From: Paenibacillaceae bacterium GAS479
GTDB lineage: Bacteria; Bacillota; Bacilli; Paenibacillales; Paenibacillaceae
DNA length: 64,000 nt
NCBI GenBank assembly: GCA_900105225.1
Contig: LT629764.1
Coordinates: 1,293,501 to 1,357,500 of the forward strand
Direction: 5' to 3'
The position numbers and the translations under genes are program-made. Position 1 is the stretch's first letter. Each line of letters starts with the position of its first letter. Below the pieces are notes generated by a model. That model made no database searches and was not told where the DNA came from. It was given only the letters and a program-made list of their open reading frames with translations. Positions 16,588 to 25,206 of this stretch are shown here, piece by piece.

Positions 16588-18216
16588 TTAAGCGCCTTGG
16601 CCTGCGTTCAGACGCTCACGCATTGCATTGACATCAGCGCTCTCAAGATACTCGTCGTATGACATCATACGGTCGATTACGCCTCCAGGCGTAAACTCGA
16701 TGATGCGGTTCGCAATCGTCTGTACGAACTGATGGTCATGCGAGGTGAACAGCAAGGTGCAGTCCGTATCGATGAGCCCATTGTTGAGTGCAGTGATGGA
16801 TTCCAAGTCCAAGTGGTTGGTCGGTTCGTCCATAATAAGCACGTTAGCCCCAGTCAGCATCATTTTGGAAAGCATGCAGCGGACCTTCTCGCCTCCGGAA
16901 AGTACACTCGCTTTCTTAAGAGCTTCGTCGCCGGAGAACAGCATACGGCCAAGGAAGCCGCGGATGAACGACTCATCCTGATCCTTGGAGTATTGACGCA
17001 GCCAATCGACCAGGTTCATGTCCACACCCTCGAAGTACTTGGAGTTGTCCTTCGGGAAATAACCCTGGATCGTCGTAATGCCCCACTGGAAGGTGCCCGC
17101 ATCGGCCTCTTGCTCGCCCGTAATGATCTGGAACAGAGCTGTATTCGGCAATGTATTGTGGCCGACAAAGGCAATTTTGTCGCCTTTGTTGACAGTCAGT
17201 GTGTAGTTGTCCAGCAGCTTCTCGCCGTCGAATGACTTGGTCAGACCTTCGATAAGCAGAATTTGCTTGCCGGCTTCGCGCTCACCCTTGAAGTTGATGA
17301 ATGGATACTTCCGGCTGGAAGGACGAATGTCGTCCAACGTGATCTTGTCAAGCATCTTCTTACGGCTCGTCGCCTGCTTGGACTTGGATTTGTTGGCGCT
17401 GAAGCGCTGGATGAACGCTTGCAGCTCCTTCATCTTGTCTTCCTTCTTCTTGTTGGCGTCGCGATGAAGCGCTAACGCCAGTTGGCTGGACTCATACCAG
17501 AAGTCGTAGTTGCCTACGTACATCTGCAGCTTGCCAAAGTCAATGTCAGCGATATGCGTACATACCTGGTTCAAGAAGTGACGATCATGGCTGACTACGA
17601 CAACTGTGCCTTCGAAAGTGGAGAGGAATTTCTCCAGCCATTCGATCGAGTGCATATCCAAGTGGTTGGTAGGCTCATCGAGCAGCAGGATGTTCGGTGT
17701 ACCGAATAGCGCCTGAGCGAGCAGGACGCGAATCTTCTGGTTGCCGTCGAGATCTTTCATCAGCTTGTCATGCACATCCGACGTAATGCCGAGGCCGTTC
17801 AGCATTTCAGCCGCCTCAGATTCGGCTTCCCAGCCGTTCATGTCTGCGAAGTCTGCCTCGAGTTCGCCTGCGCGCATGCCATCTTCATCGGTAAAGTCGG
17901 TTTTGGCGTACAGGGCGTTCTTCTCCGACATTACGTCGTACAGCTTCTTGTGTCCCATGATTACCGTCATCAGGACCGGTACTTCGTCGTACTCAAAATG
18001 GTTCTGCTTAAGCACAGCCATGCGCTCGCCCGCAGAAATATGAACCTCGCCGGTGTTAGCCTCGATCTCGCCGGAAAGAATTTTCAGGAACGTCGACTTG
18101 CCCGCTCCGTTCGCGCCGATAAGACCGTAGCAGTTACCAGGGGTAAACTTGACATTCACATCTTCAAAAAGGGCACGCTTGCCGTAACGAAGCGATATTC
18201 CGCTCGTACTGATCAT
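16588..18216 (-). CDS. ABC-F family ATPase (YkpA/YbiT-like)
   Basis: A 542-residue soluble protein with two ABC domains and no membrane segment, as in ribosome-associated ABC-F ATPases. Domain 1 has Walker A GLIGANGAGKST (residues 31-42) and Walker B ILLLDEPTNHLD; its signature is the variant LDGNQK. The interdomain linker (about 240-300) is highly charged (HRDANKKKEDKMKELQ). Domain 2 has a perfect signature LSGGEK and LIMDEPTNHLD, but the P-loop reads GHNTLPNTALF and lacks the Lys and Gly of a normal Walker A. Length matches B. subtilis YkpA and E. coli YbiT. It may regulate translation or confer antibiotic tolerance; which one is not visible. The start has only a modest AAGGACGGG box. Confidence 0.92.
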   Translation of the reverse strand: MISTSGISLRYGKRALFEDVNVKFTPGNCYGLIGANGAGKSTFLKILSGEIEANTGEVHISAGERMAVLKQNHFEYDEVPVLMTVIMGHKKLYDVMSEKNALYAKTDFTDEDGMRAGELEADFADMNGWEAESEAAEMLNGLGITSDVHDKLMKDLDGNQKIRVLLAQALFGTPNILLLDEPTNHLDMHSIEWLEKFLSTFEGTVVVVSHDRHFLNQVCTHIADIDFGKLQMYVGNYDFWYESSQLALALHRDANKKKEDKMKELQAFIQRFSANKSKSKQATSRKKMLDKITLDDIRPSSRKYPFINFKGEREAGKQILLIEGLTKSFDGEKLLDNYTLTVNKGDKIAFVGHNTLPNTALFQIITGEQEADAGTFQWGITTIQGYFPKDNSKYFEGVDMNLVDWLRQYSKDQDESFIRGFLGRMLFSGDEALKKASVLSGGEKVRCMLSKMMLTGANVLIMDEPTNHLDLESITALNNGLIDTDCTLLFTSHDHQFVQTIANRIIEFTPGGVIDRMMSYDEYLESADVNAMRERLNAGQGA

Positions 18217-18488
18217 CTTAGGAAATCCCGTCCTTCATCTATAGTTTGGCGGTCAGCCGCCTACAATCCCTAACCCATGCACCAACCTAACCGTCATTAG
18301 GAAGATGGCGTTGGCGGAGACATGATGAGGAACCTATCCTTTCGGACAAAAACCTCGACATGTCAAAAAACACACTTCTCTCAGTATAACATATATCCTG
18401 AGATCGTGGGAAACACGCCGGATTAGAATCGCATCCCTCGCACCCCAGTCGAGCTCCCCCGCTTCCGAACACAAAGCATGCTCAACTA

Positions 18489-18962
18489 CTACACTGGGTC
18501 GGTTAAAAATAACGTTGGATAAGTTTTACCGTAGTCCTTTCTCGACTTAATTGATGTATCCGTTTGAGGGCCAAGTATTTCAGTAGTGATTCCGGAAAAA
18601 CTCTGAAGCGTGAACTGTAGATATCCCACGTTCGTTGCAAACTCGTCGTTATACACATCATAAACTACAGCTGATCGGGTCGTTGTGAATGCCCTGATCG
18701 GTAATTCAATGTGGTTTATGCCGCCGTTAGCAGGAATGATGGAAGAAGGGGTCGGGAATACCCTTTCTCCATAAGTAGCCTTGAAGATAAAGGAGTGGTT
18801 TCTCGTATTGTTGATGATTTGGAATCCTTGCGTGCTTCCGAGGATATTTGCTTCTGAGTCAATTGAATCTGAATTTCGTTGGTAACTGGAAAAAGTGCCG
18901 GTAACGATGACCAGCAGAATAAACAAAATCAGTATAATGCCGCTTCCTGACTTAGATCCCAT
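18489..18962 (-). CDS. Unknown membrane-anchored or secreted protein
   Basis: A 157-residue protein that I do not recognise. The first 25 residues form a single hydrophobic helix (SGSGIILILFILLVIVTGTF), so the rest lies outside the membrane. The exposed part is Ser/Thr/Asn-rich with alternating hydrophobic residues, suggesting beta structure, and contains no Cys. AAGGGGG precedes the ATG, which supports real translation. No operon partner is obvious; the flanking genes are an ABC-F ATPase and an SDR enzyme. Base composition is lower in GC than its neighbours, a hint of a lineage-specific gene. Confidence 0.65.
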   Translation of the reverse strand: MGSKSGSGIILILFILLVIVTGTFSSYQRNSDSIDSEANILGSTQGFQIINNTRNHSFIFKATYGERVFPTPSSIIPANGGINHIELPIRAFTTTRSAVVYDVYNDEFATNVGYLQFTLQSFSGITTEILGPQTDTSIKSRKDYGKTYPTLFLTDPV

Positions 18963-19069
18963 TCTAAAGCCCCCTTGTCTTAATCGTTCATAATCATTCT
19001 AGTTATAAACTATGAGACAGGAGATTGTACGGACCCGGTGTTTGCCCCGGTAGATTAATAGTTTTGAGA

Positions 19070-19837
19070 TTATATAGTCGGCATCACATTACCACCGTTC
19101 ACCGGGATGTAAGCACCTGTAATGAACGCGGCCAAATCGGAGGCAAGAAATGCCGCGACATTGGCAATTTCTTGATCGGTTCCGCGACGGCGTAGCGGCA
19201 CCGTGTTTTCGTAGTCCTCCCTGCGCTCGGTACCGCTAAGTCGATCCCGCTCACTGATCGTCCAGCCCGGAGCAATCTGGTTGACTGTAATCCCAGCGGG
19301 GCCGATTTCTTTGGCAAGCACACGATAAACGCCATCCATGCCTCGCTTGCCGGCAACGTAAGCCGACTGATTCGGGAAAGCCTGCATGGCGCATTCTGTG
19401 TTAATCCCGATAAAGCGGCCCCAGCCGTTCTTTTGCATAGCCGGTGCAAAACATTTGGCGAGATGAACGCTTTGCAGCACACAGGACTCAAACTGGCTTA
19501 CATAATCCTCGACCGGCTGCTCCAGAACCGAGGTCCATTCGTACTGGATTACAGCGTTCGCGACCACGATATCCACCGGACCAAAAGCTGCGACAGCATC
19601 CCGCAAGGCAAGTACAGAGTCCAGCTTCGTCACATCGGCCTGGACGATGTGAACGCTACGGCCCATAGCGGCAAGCTCGGCTTGCAGCTCATGTGCCTTA
19701 GCCTCATTGTTATGATAATGCAGCACTAGATCGGCTCCTGCCGCTGCCAGCGTATAAGAAATGATCCGGCCCAATTGGCCGGTCGCGCCGGTGACTAGCG
19801 CCGTATGTCCACTCAGATCAATCGTAATGCCGCTCAT
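19070..19837 (-). CDS. SDR-family oxidoreductase
   Basis: A 255-residue classical short-chain dehydrogenase. The NAD(P)-binding TGATGQLG (17-24), ANAVIQ (a variant of the NNAG motif), and YVAGK with Tyr160 and Lys164 are present. At the position of the catalytic Ser, 13 residues before the Tyr, the protein has Thr147 (INTECA). It ends with the ITGAYIPVNGGN segment typical of the family. The frame is open further upstream, but AAGGAGG lies 8 bases before ATG 19837. It is 68 bases downstream of a Gfo/Idh/MocA gene on the same strand, so the pair may act on one sugar or polyol; the substrate is unknown. Confidence 0.9.
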   Translation of the reverse strand: MSGITIDLSGHTALVTGATGQLGRIISYTLAAAGADLVLHYHNNEAKAHELQAELAAMGRSVHIVQADVTKLDSVLALRDAVAAFGPVDIVVANAVIQYEWTSVLEQPVEDYVSQFESCVLQSVHLAKCFAPAMQKNGWGRFIGINTECAMQAFPNQSAYVAGKRGMDGVYRVLAKEIGPAGITVNQIAPGWTISERDRLSGTERREDYENTVPLRRRGTDQEIANVAAFLASDLAAFITGAYIPVNGGNVMPTI

Positions 19838-19905
19838 CAAAATTCCTCCTTGTTCATGTCCAATAAGAAAAGCGGCGGCTCGCGCCACCGCTATCTTGCT
19901 GATGT

Positions 19906-20973
19906 TCAGTTCCAGTTAATTTTAACCTCGCTGCCTGTACGGGAGGATTCGTAGATCGCATCCAGAATGCGATTGTTCGTGAAGCCAGTCAGCGCCGAGC
20001 TGATCGGCTCATTGCCGGAAGCGACGCATTCAAGGAAGTGACGAGTCAAAAGAATTCGGTCTTCCTCGCCTTCGAGCGGAACGATGTCCTCTTCTATTAC
20101 TCCTTCTTCATTATGCGTAACGTAAGTTCCATTGCTGCCTGCATAGCTGGCTCCGCCTTCGGTTCCCATCAGGTGGATGAACGGATCTTCACTGATGCCC
20201 GCGGAGTGAGCCGCCCAACTAACTTCCAGCGTAAGCGTTGCTCCATTGTCCATTTTGATCATTGCCGTAGCAAGATCCTCGACATCATAATAGCCGTCCC
20301 AATTCGGAGTCCCCCAGTTGCCCACACCTTTGCGCTGAGGACCGAACTCGGCATAAGTAGTGCCAAAAACGCTGACCGGGCGCGGATTGCCCATCAGATA
20401 CAGCGACAGGTCGAGCATATGCACGCCGATATCGATCAGCGGACCGCCGCCAGCCATATCTTTGCGGGTGAACCAGGAGCCCCAGCCAGGGATGCCTTTT
20501 TTGCGCCACCAGCCGGTCTTCGCGTTGTAAACGCGTCCGAGCTTACCTTCGTCGATCATTCCTTTGATCGCGCGGCTTAGTCCGTTAAAGCGCATCTGAT
20601 GCGCGACCATCAGCACTTTGCCGGAGGCATGCTTTGCGTCCAGGATAGCGCGGGCGTCTGCCATGTTGATCGCCATCGGCTTTTCGAGCAGGACATGTTT
20701 GCCTTGCTTCAAAGCCTCGATCGCCAGTGCTGCATGGAACTGGTTCGGCACGCAAATGACAACCGCATCGAGCGAGGGGTCCTCCAGCAGTTGCTGCGGC
20801 CCTTCATGCACGGTAGGAATGCCGTGTTCCTCTGCTCTTTGCTGTGCAAGCGGAAGGTAAGTATCGGTAACTGCCACGACCTCAGCCTCGGAAATCTTTT
20901 TGAATGTATCCATATGAACGTTGCCGATACCTCCGGCGCCAATAATGCCTATGCGAAGCGGTGATTGAGTCAT
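19906..20973 (-). CDS. Gfo/Idh/MocA-family oxidoreductase
   Basis: A 355-residue NAD(P)-dependent sugar or inositol-type dehydrogenase. The N-terminal Rossmann motif IGIIGAGGIGNVH is followed by the family-defining EKPMA (the Lys is catalytic) and a C-terminal alpha/beta domain with GGGPLIDIGVHMLDL, where the His and Asp are typical active-site residues. ATG 20973 is chosen because AGGAGG lies 9 bases upstream; translation from further upstream has no ribosome site. With the downstream SDR gene it could form a two-step carbohydrate oxidation or epimerisation, which is inference. Confidence 0.92.
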   Translation of the reverse strand: MTQSPLRIGIIGAGGIGNVHMDTFKKISEAEVVAVTDTYLPLAQQRAEEHGIPTVHEGPQQLLEDPSLDAVVICVPNQFHAALAIEALKQGKHVLLEKPMAINMADARAILDAKHASGKVLMVAHQMRFNGLSRAIKGMIDEGKLGRVYNAKTGWWRKKGIPGWGSWFTRKDMAGGGPLIDIGVHMLDLSLYLMGNPRPVSVFGTTYAEFGPQRKGVGNWGTPNWDGYYDVEDLATAMIKMDNGATLTLEVSWAAHSAGISEDPFIHLMGTEGGASYAGSNGTYVTHNEEGVIEEDIVPLEGEEDRILLTRHFLECVASGNEPISSALTGFTNNRILDAIYESSRTGSEVKINWN

Positions 20974-21074
20974 AATGATAATCCTCCTGTCGAATGACAA
21001 ATCCTACTCAGTATAGCATTGCCTGCCGGGGCGTTCGAGGCTTGCTTGTGGCGCGTCTATGTGCGAATTTGGCT

Positions 21075-22430
21075 TCAATTATTCATATGCCAGGTTTCAC
21101 CATGGGGAAGCATGACGAGATGCTCCGCTTCGATCCCGCTGTTGCGGCGCGCATTTTCCAGTCGATCCAGCGCCTCCTGCGGCGTGTCGTCCGCAAGCTT
21201 GAAGCTGCCGTAATGCATCGGTACGAACAGCCGCGCCCGCGTGTCGCTGAACGCTTGAAGCGCCTGCTCCGGCGTTGTATGCTGCGGACCCATAAATTCC
21301 TCGGGGTCGTAGGCCCCGATCGGCAGCATAGCCACATCGATGCGGAACTTGCGGCCAATGTCCGCGAAGCCCCTGAAGTACCCGGTGTCACCAGCAAAAT
21401 AAACCGTCGGATACCGTCCCGCATGCGGACGCGGAGCATCCGGATGAAAAGGATCGAACGGACCTTCGTCCGCAGCGGTGCTGCCGCTGGGAGCTTCCGC
21501 TGGGTCGGCGCTGCCGGGCGCAGGTGCTCCTGCGGCCATGCCGCCGGGAGCTTCCGCTGGGTCGGCGCTGCCGGCCACAGGTGCTCCTGCGGCCATGCCG
21601 CCGGGAGCTTCAGCTGGGTCGGCGCTGCCGAGCGCAGGTGCTCCAGCGGCCATGCCGCCGGGAGCTTCCGCTGGGTCGGCGCTGCCGGAAGCTCCTCTCG
21701 CTGCGGCTATGCTGCCGGTATCAGCAGCTGAGCTCGGCGCTGCGGAACCTCCGAACGCAGCCTTGCGAGCTGGATCAGGCTGAGGCGGATGCGAGTTCAC
21801 TCCATGGAGAGTACCTTCGCCGGGTTCATGATCCAGCCCATGCTCCGGCTGGATGACCCAGCCCCCCCAGTGGGACGAGTTCATGTCCCATGGGTTCCGA
21901 CGCGCCCAGTGCTGGCTTGGCACGAACGTCAGCTTCAAGCCGCGAAAATGGAAGCTTTCCCACCAATGCAGCTCATGCACACGCGTAAATCCTTTGCCCC
22001 GCAGCTTGGCGCCTAGTCCCGCCGGCACAAGGATTGTTTTGGAGCCGCCAAGCCGGCGCAGCGAGCCCATATGAAGATGATCGTAATGCGAGTGGGACAC
22101 CAGCACCAGATCAATCGGTGGCATATCCTCCAGCGGCACCCCGGGAGGCGCAAGCCTCCTTTGCAGCGCCATTTTGCCAGCCCAGACAGGGTCCGTCACG
22201 ATATTGATCCCCGCCAGCTGCAGCAGAAAAGTGGAATGACCGATCCAGGTCATTGACGGCTTCGTGCGATTATGATGAAGGAATTCCAGATCCGGCTTGC
22301 TGTTCGGCACGGTAAAAGAATAATCGCGCTCCTGCCTATTCCATATTTTTTCCTGTCTCCAACGCTTGAAGTGCTTGGAAGTCTTTTGCGTTGCGACGGG
22401 ATCCATGTTGCCGAATTTGGATTTGGCCAT
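21075..22430 (-). CDS. MBL-fold hydrolase (NAPE-PLD/UlaG-like) with large repeat insertion
   Basis: A 451-residue metallo-beta-lactamase-fold enzyme. The metal motif SHSHYDHLH gives His113, His115, Asp117 and His118; FAGDTGY near 345-351 and MHYGSF supply further ligands. The fold resembles the NAPE-PLD-like group, usually about 310-340 residues. The excess is an insertion of about 140 residues (200-340) between the strands GGWVIQ and VYFAGDTGY, which normally lie close together. The insertion is Ala/Pro/Gly-rich and includes almost four copies of a 19-residue unit beginning GSADPAEAPGGMAAG. AAAGGGTG precedes the ATG. The natural substrate is unknown. Confidence 0.88.
   Translation of the reverse strand: MAKSKFGNMDPVATQKTSKHFKRWRQEKIWNRQERDYSFTVPNSKPDLEFLHHNRTKPSMTWIGHSTFLLQLAGINIVTDPVWAGKMALQRRLAPPGVPLEDMPPIDLVLVSHSHYDHLHMGSLRRLGGSKTILVPAGLGAKLRGKGFTRVHELHWWESFHFRGLKLTFVPSQHWARRNPWDMNSSHWGGWVIQPEHGLDHEPGEGTLHGVNSHPPQPDPARKAAFGGSAAPSSAADTGSIAAARGASGSADPAEAPGGMAAGAPALGSADPAEAPGGMAAGAPVAGSADPAEAPGGMAAGAPAPGSADPAEAPSGSTAADEGPFDPFHPDAPRPHAGRYPTVYFAGDTGYFRGFADIGRKFRIDVAMLPIGAYDPEEFMGPQHTTPEQALQAFSDTRARLFVPMHYGSFKLADDTPQEALDRLENARRNSGIEAEHLVMLPHGETWHMNN
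21480..21686 (-). repeat. 57-bp in-frame tandem repeat inside the MBL gene
   Basis: Three full 19-codon units and a partial fourth, nearly identical at DNA level (each plus-strand copy carries GGAGCTTCCGCTGGGTCGGC or a one-base variant). Such identity means recent expansion. Confidence 0.93.
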
Positions 22431-22594
22431 CTTGGTTCACCCTTTCACAAACTGCTGCGAAAATAGTCGATTACAGGTCTATTCCTACAATAGCAATCCA
22501 GCGAAGCTGATGCAATTCGCATCGCCTGAGGGAATGCGCTACACTAGTAGAATAGAGCTTGCGTTTATTTACCCCTGAGCAGGAGGAACGAAAA

Positions 22595-23755
22595 ATGAAA
22601 TTAATCTCGATTGAACCGACACCGAGTCCTAACTCGATGAAATTAAACGTAGATGAGACGCTGCCGCGCGGGCGTCGCTATACTTATCTTCCCGCCGAGC
22701 CGGACTCCGCACCGGAGCCGCTTCGCAGCCTGCTCGGCATCCCGGGCGTTCGCAGCCTGTTCCGCACAGCCGACTTCATCGCACTCGACCGCAAGTCGAA
22801 TGCCGATTGGGCCGCCATTCTGGCGGAGGCACGGCGGCTGCTTCAAGCGGAAGTGGACGGTGCAGCAGTCGGGCCAGACGCGTCTAACGGCTTCGGCGAA
22901 GCACATGTGCTCGTCCAAATGTTCCGCGGCATCCCCATGCAAATTCGCGTCAGAATGGGCGATGGCGAAACGCGGGCGGCGATGCCTCAAGCATTTACCG
23001 ATGCGGTCACTCGGGCCGCTGGCTCCACAATGATCCGCGAACGCAAGCTTGAGGAGTTCGGCGTGCGCTACGGCGACCCGGAGGAAATTTCCGCCGAAAT
23101 TGTGCGCGAGCTTGAAGCTTCCTACACAGCGGAGCGACTGGATGCTCTGGTAGAAGCTTCGCTTGCTGCCGGTCCAGGCGAACAGCTGGCCGAAACAGCG
23201 GCTCGTCCTCCGCAGCTCAGTGCAGCCGAAGCCGAATCGCTCATGGCCGCAGAAGATTGGCAAAGCCGCTATGCGGCGCTTGACCGTCTCGCATCGGATG
23301 AGAGCGCGTTGCCGCTGCTGGAGCGCTCGCTCGGCGATGAGAACGCGAGCATCCGCAGGCTGGCCGTCGTTTATCTCGGCGATCTGAAAGAGAGCCCGCA
23401 GACGCTACCGCTGCTAATTCGCGCGCTCGGCGACAATTCCGCCTCCGTCCGCCGAACAGCCGGCGATACATTGTCGGATCTCGGCGATCCCGCTGCGACT
23501 AGCGCGATGATCGTTGCGCTGGCCGATCGCAACAAGCTCGTTCGCTGGCGCGCAGCTCGCTTCCTGTACGAAGTCGGCGACGACAGCTCCCTGGAGGCGC
23601 TGAAAATAGCCGCCGAGGACAGCGAATTCGAGATCCAGCTGCAGGCGCAAATGGCGCTGGAGCGTATTCAACGCGGCGAGGAAGCTGCCGGGTCCGTTTG
23701 GCAGCAGATGACTGCGATGCGCCGCAAAGAATCCGGCGAGACTAGTCCGGAATAA
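22595..23755 (+). CDS. CvfC/YpgR-like protein: Nfu N-terminal domain plus HEAT repeats
   Basis: A 386-residue protein. The first 90 residues (ISIEPTPSPNSMKLN, then GVRSLFRTADFIALDR) match the NifU/Nfu N-terminal scaffold domain. The segment from about 185 to 370 is a series of HEAT-like repeats (for example SLGDENASIRRLAVVYLGDL and ALGDNSASVRRTAGDTLSDL). This combination is that of the conserved virulence factor C / B. subtilis YpgR family, whose biochemical role is not settled; protein scaffolding or FeS-related function has been guessed from the domains. ATG 22595 is chosen because AGGAGG precedes it by 9 bases. A terminator follows directly. Confidence 0.88.
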   Translation: MKLISIEPTPSPNSMKLNVDETLPRGRRYTYLPAEPDSAPEPLRSLLGIPGVRSLFRTADFIALDRKSNADWAAILAEARRLLQAEVDGAAVGPDASNGFGEAHVLVQMFRGIPMQIRVRMGDGETRAAMPQAFTDAVTRAAGSTMIRERKLEEFGVRYGDPEEISAEIVRELEASYTAERLDALVEASLAAGPGEQLAETAARPPQLSAAEAESLMAAEDWQSRYAALDRLASDESALPLLERSLGDENASIRRLAVVYLGDLKESPQTLPLLIRALGDNSASVRRTAGDTLSDLGDPAATSAMIVALADRNKLVRWRAARFLYEVGDDSSLEALKIAAEDSEFEIQLQAQMALERIQRGEEAAGSVWQQMTAMRRKESGETSPE

Positions 23756-23770
23756 CACCATTTAACCGAC

Positions 23771-23826
23771 AAAGCCGCATCAGGCTTCCCATTTGTGGGA
23801 GCGACCTGATGCGGCTTTCTTTTGTA
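23771..23826 (+). terminator. Terminator after the CvfC-like gene
   Basis: AAAGCCGCATCAGG pairs perfectly with CCTGATGCGGCTTT, and an inner TCCCA/TGGGA adds to the stem. TCTTTTGT follows. Confidence 0.9.
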
Positions 23827-23941
23827 GGACAATATGACAGCTATTCCATCTGCCTAAGCTATGAGTCCAAATGCCGTGCAGCCCAGAATCAGCCGTTGCT
23901 AACCGAGGAGAGCTGCTCTGGAGTTTCCAAGGAAGATTCAA

Positions 23942-25090
23942 TTAATCAGCGTAGCCCTTCGGTGCCTTAGGGTAATCTTTCGTCCATTGGTGGTCCTTCC
24001 CAATCTCGGCGTCCGAGAGCAGATAATACTTGTGGCTGACTTCATTTCCGCGATCCGGGAGCGGATCATCCCAAGTTGCATCAAGATGATACCAGCTTCC
24101 GTCCAGTAGTACCAGATTCCAGGCATGGTCCCCCGATTCCACCGTTCCTTCGATAATCCGCACCTCCAGCCCGGCATCGCTGAGCATTCGATAGGCGAGC
24201 AGCGCATAACCTTGGCACACTGCGGAACGCAGCTCCACCGCATCATACGCTGTATAACGAGACAAAGACTCATCATAGCGAACATGACGCACGATCCAGT
24301 CATGAATGGCGCGCACCTTTTCCTCGTCGCTCATCCCCGGCTTCACAAGTTTCGCCAACATAGTCTTGGATTGCTCCGCCACCTCAGCTGTTTGCTCCGG
24401 CGTTTCCCGGTACTCGGCCTTCATTCGAATCGTAGAAGTTTGGCGTGCCGATTGGATCTTATAGGAATAGGATTTCAGGACATAAGCGGTATAATCATCC
24501 TGAAAAAGAGCCTGCTGCACCAGATCAGGCATCAGTTTCACCAGCTCCTCATGCTCTCCCCGAAACGTCAGTTGAAACTCCGCTCCCCTGCTTTGGAACC
24601 CCTTCGCCAGACCGTCCACAAGCTTCGCTCTGGAACTGCCAGCCTCTACATTTGTAGAGCGGACTTCTCCCTCGGTTTCCTTGAGGTCGGTTGCGGCAGC
24701 TTGCCCATTGCTCTCAACACCCGCCCCATCGCCAGAGCTGCCCACTACTACCTTTTCAACGTTGCTCGCGTTTGCCGCTGACTTGTCCTCAACACTCTCA
24801 TCGGTCGCTGACTCGGCATCAAGATTCGCGCCAGATTCGTCTCCGGCCTCGGACGGCGAAAGACTGCCTCTTGTTCCTGCTCGCAGTTCTGCTTCCAATT
24901 GCTCATCTGACCCTGCTCGCAATTCAGCATCCAATCGCTCATCTAAACCTGCTCGCTCACCAGACTCGGCCAAAACGGCCGCGTTACCCAGTCGATCAGC
25001 CTGAGCGGGCTCATTCACTCTTGCCTCCACTACATATATGGATACAGCTAGCGAAAGAGCTAACAGCAGGTTCGCCATCCGATGCCTCAT
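23942..25090 (-). CDS. Secreted transglutaminase-like domain protein
   Basis: A 382-residue exported protein. Residues 1-31 are a signal peptide, followed by a disordered acidic region to about residue 150 that includes a duplicated segment (DERLDAELRAG, then EQLEAELRAG). The C-terminal domain is transglutaminase-like with the complete triad: Cys292 in SAVCQGYA, His322 in GDHAWN and Asp337 in YHLDATWDD. Bacterial proteins of this kind act as cysteine proteases or protein cross-linkers at the cell surface. AAGGAGATGG supports the ATG. The promoter region lies next to the 51-bp array. The substrate is unknown. Confidence 0.9.
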   Translation of the reverse strand: MRHRMANLLLALSLAVSIYVVEARVNEPAQADRLGNAAVLAESGERAGLDERLDAELRAGSDEQLEAELRAGTRGSLSPSEAGDESGANLDAESATDESVEDKSAANASNVEKVVVGSSGDGAGVESNGQAAATDLKETEGEVRSTNVEAGSSRAKLVDGLAKGFQSRGAEFQLTFRGEHEELVKLMPDLVQQALFQDDYTAYVLKSYSYKIQSARQTSTIRMKAEYRETPEQTAEVAEQSKTMLAKLVKPGMSDEEKVRAIHDWIVRHVRYDESLSRYTAYDAVELRSAVCQGYALLAYRMLSDAGLEVRIIEGTVESGDHAWNLVLLDGSWYHLDATWDDPLPDRGNEVSHKYYLLSDAEIGKDHQWTKDYPKAPKGYAD

Positions 25091-25206
25091 CAGCCCATCT
25101 CCTTCCGGAATTCACTCCCATTATGTAAGTATATGTGGACGATCCCTTAGAAGATGAATCAGTTCACGAGAACTAAGATAGGTTTAAAAAAACATGGTTC
25201 ATAAAG

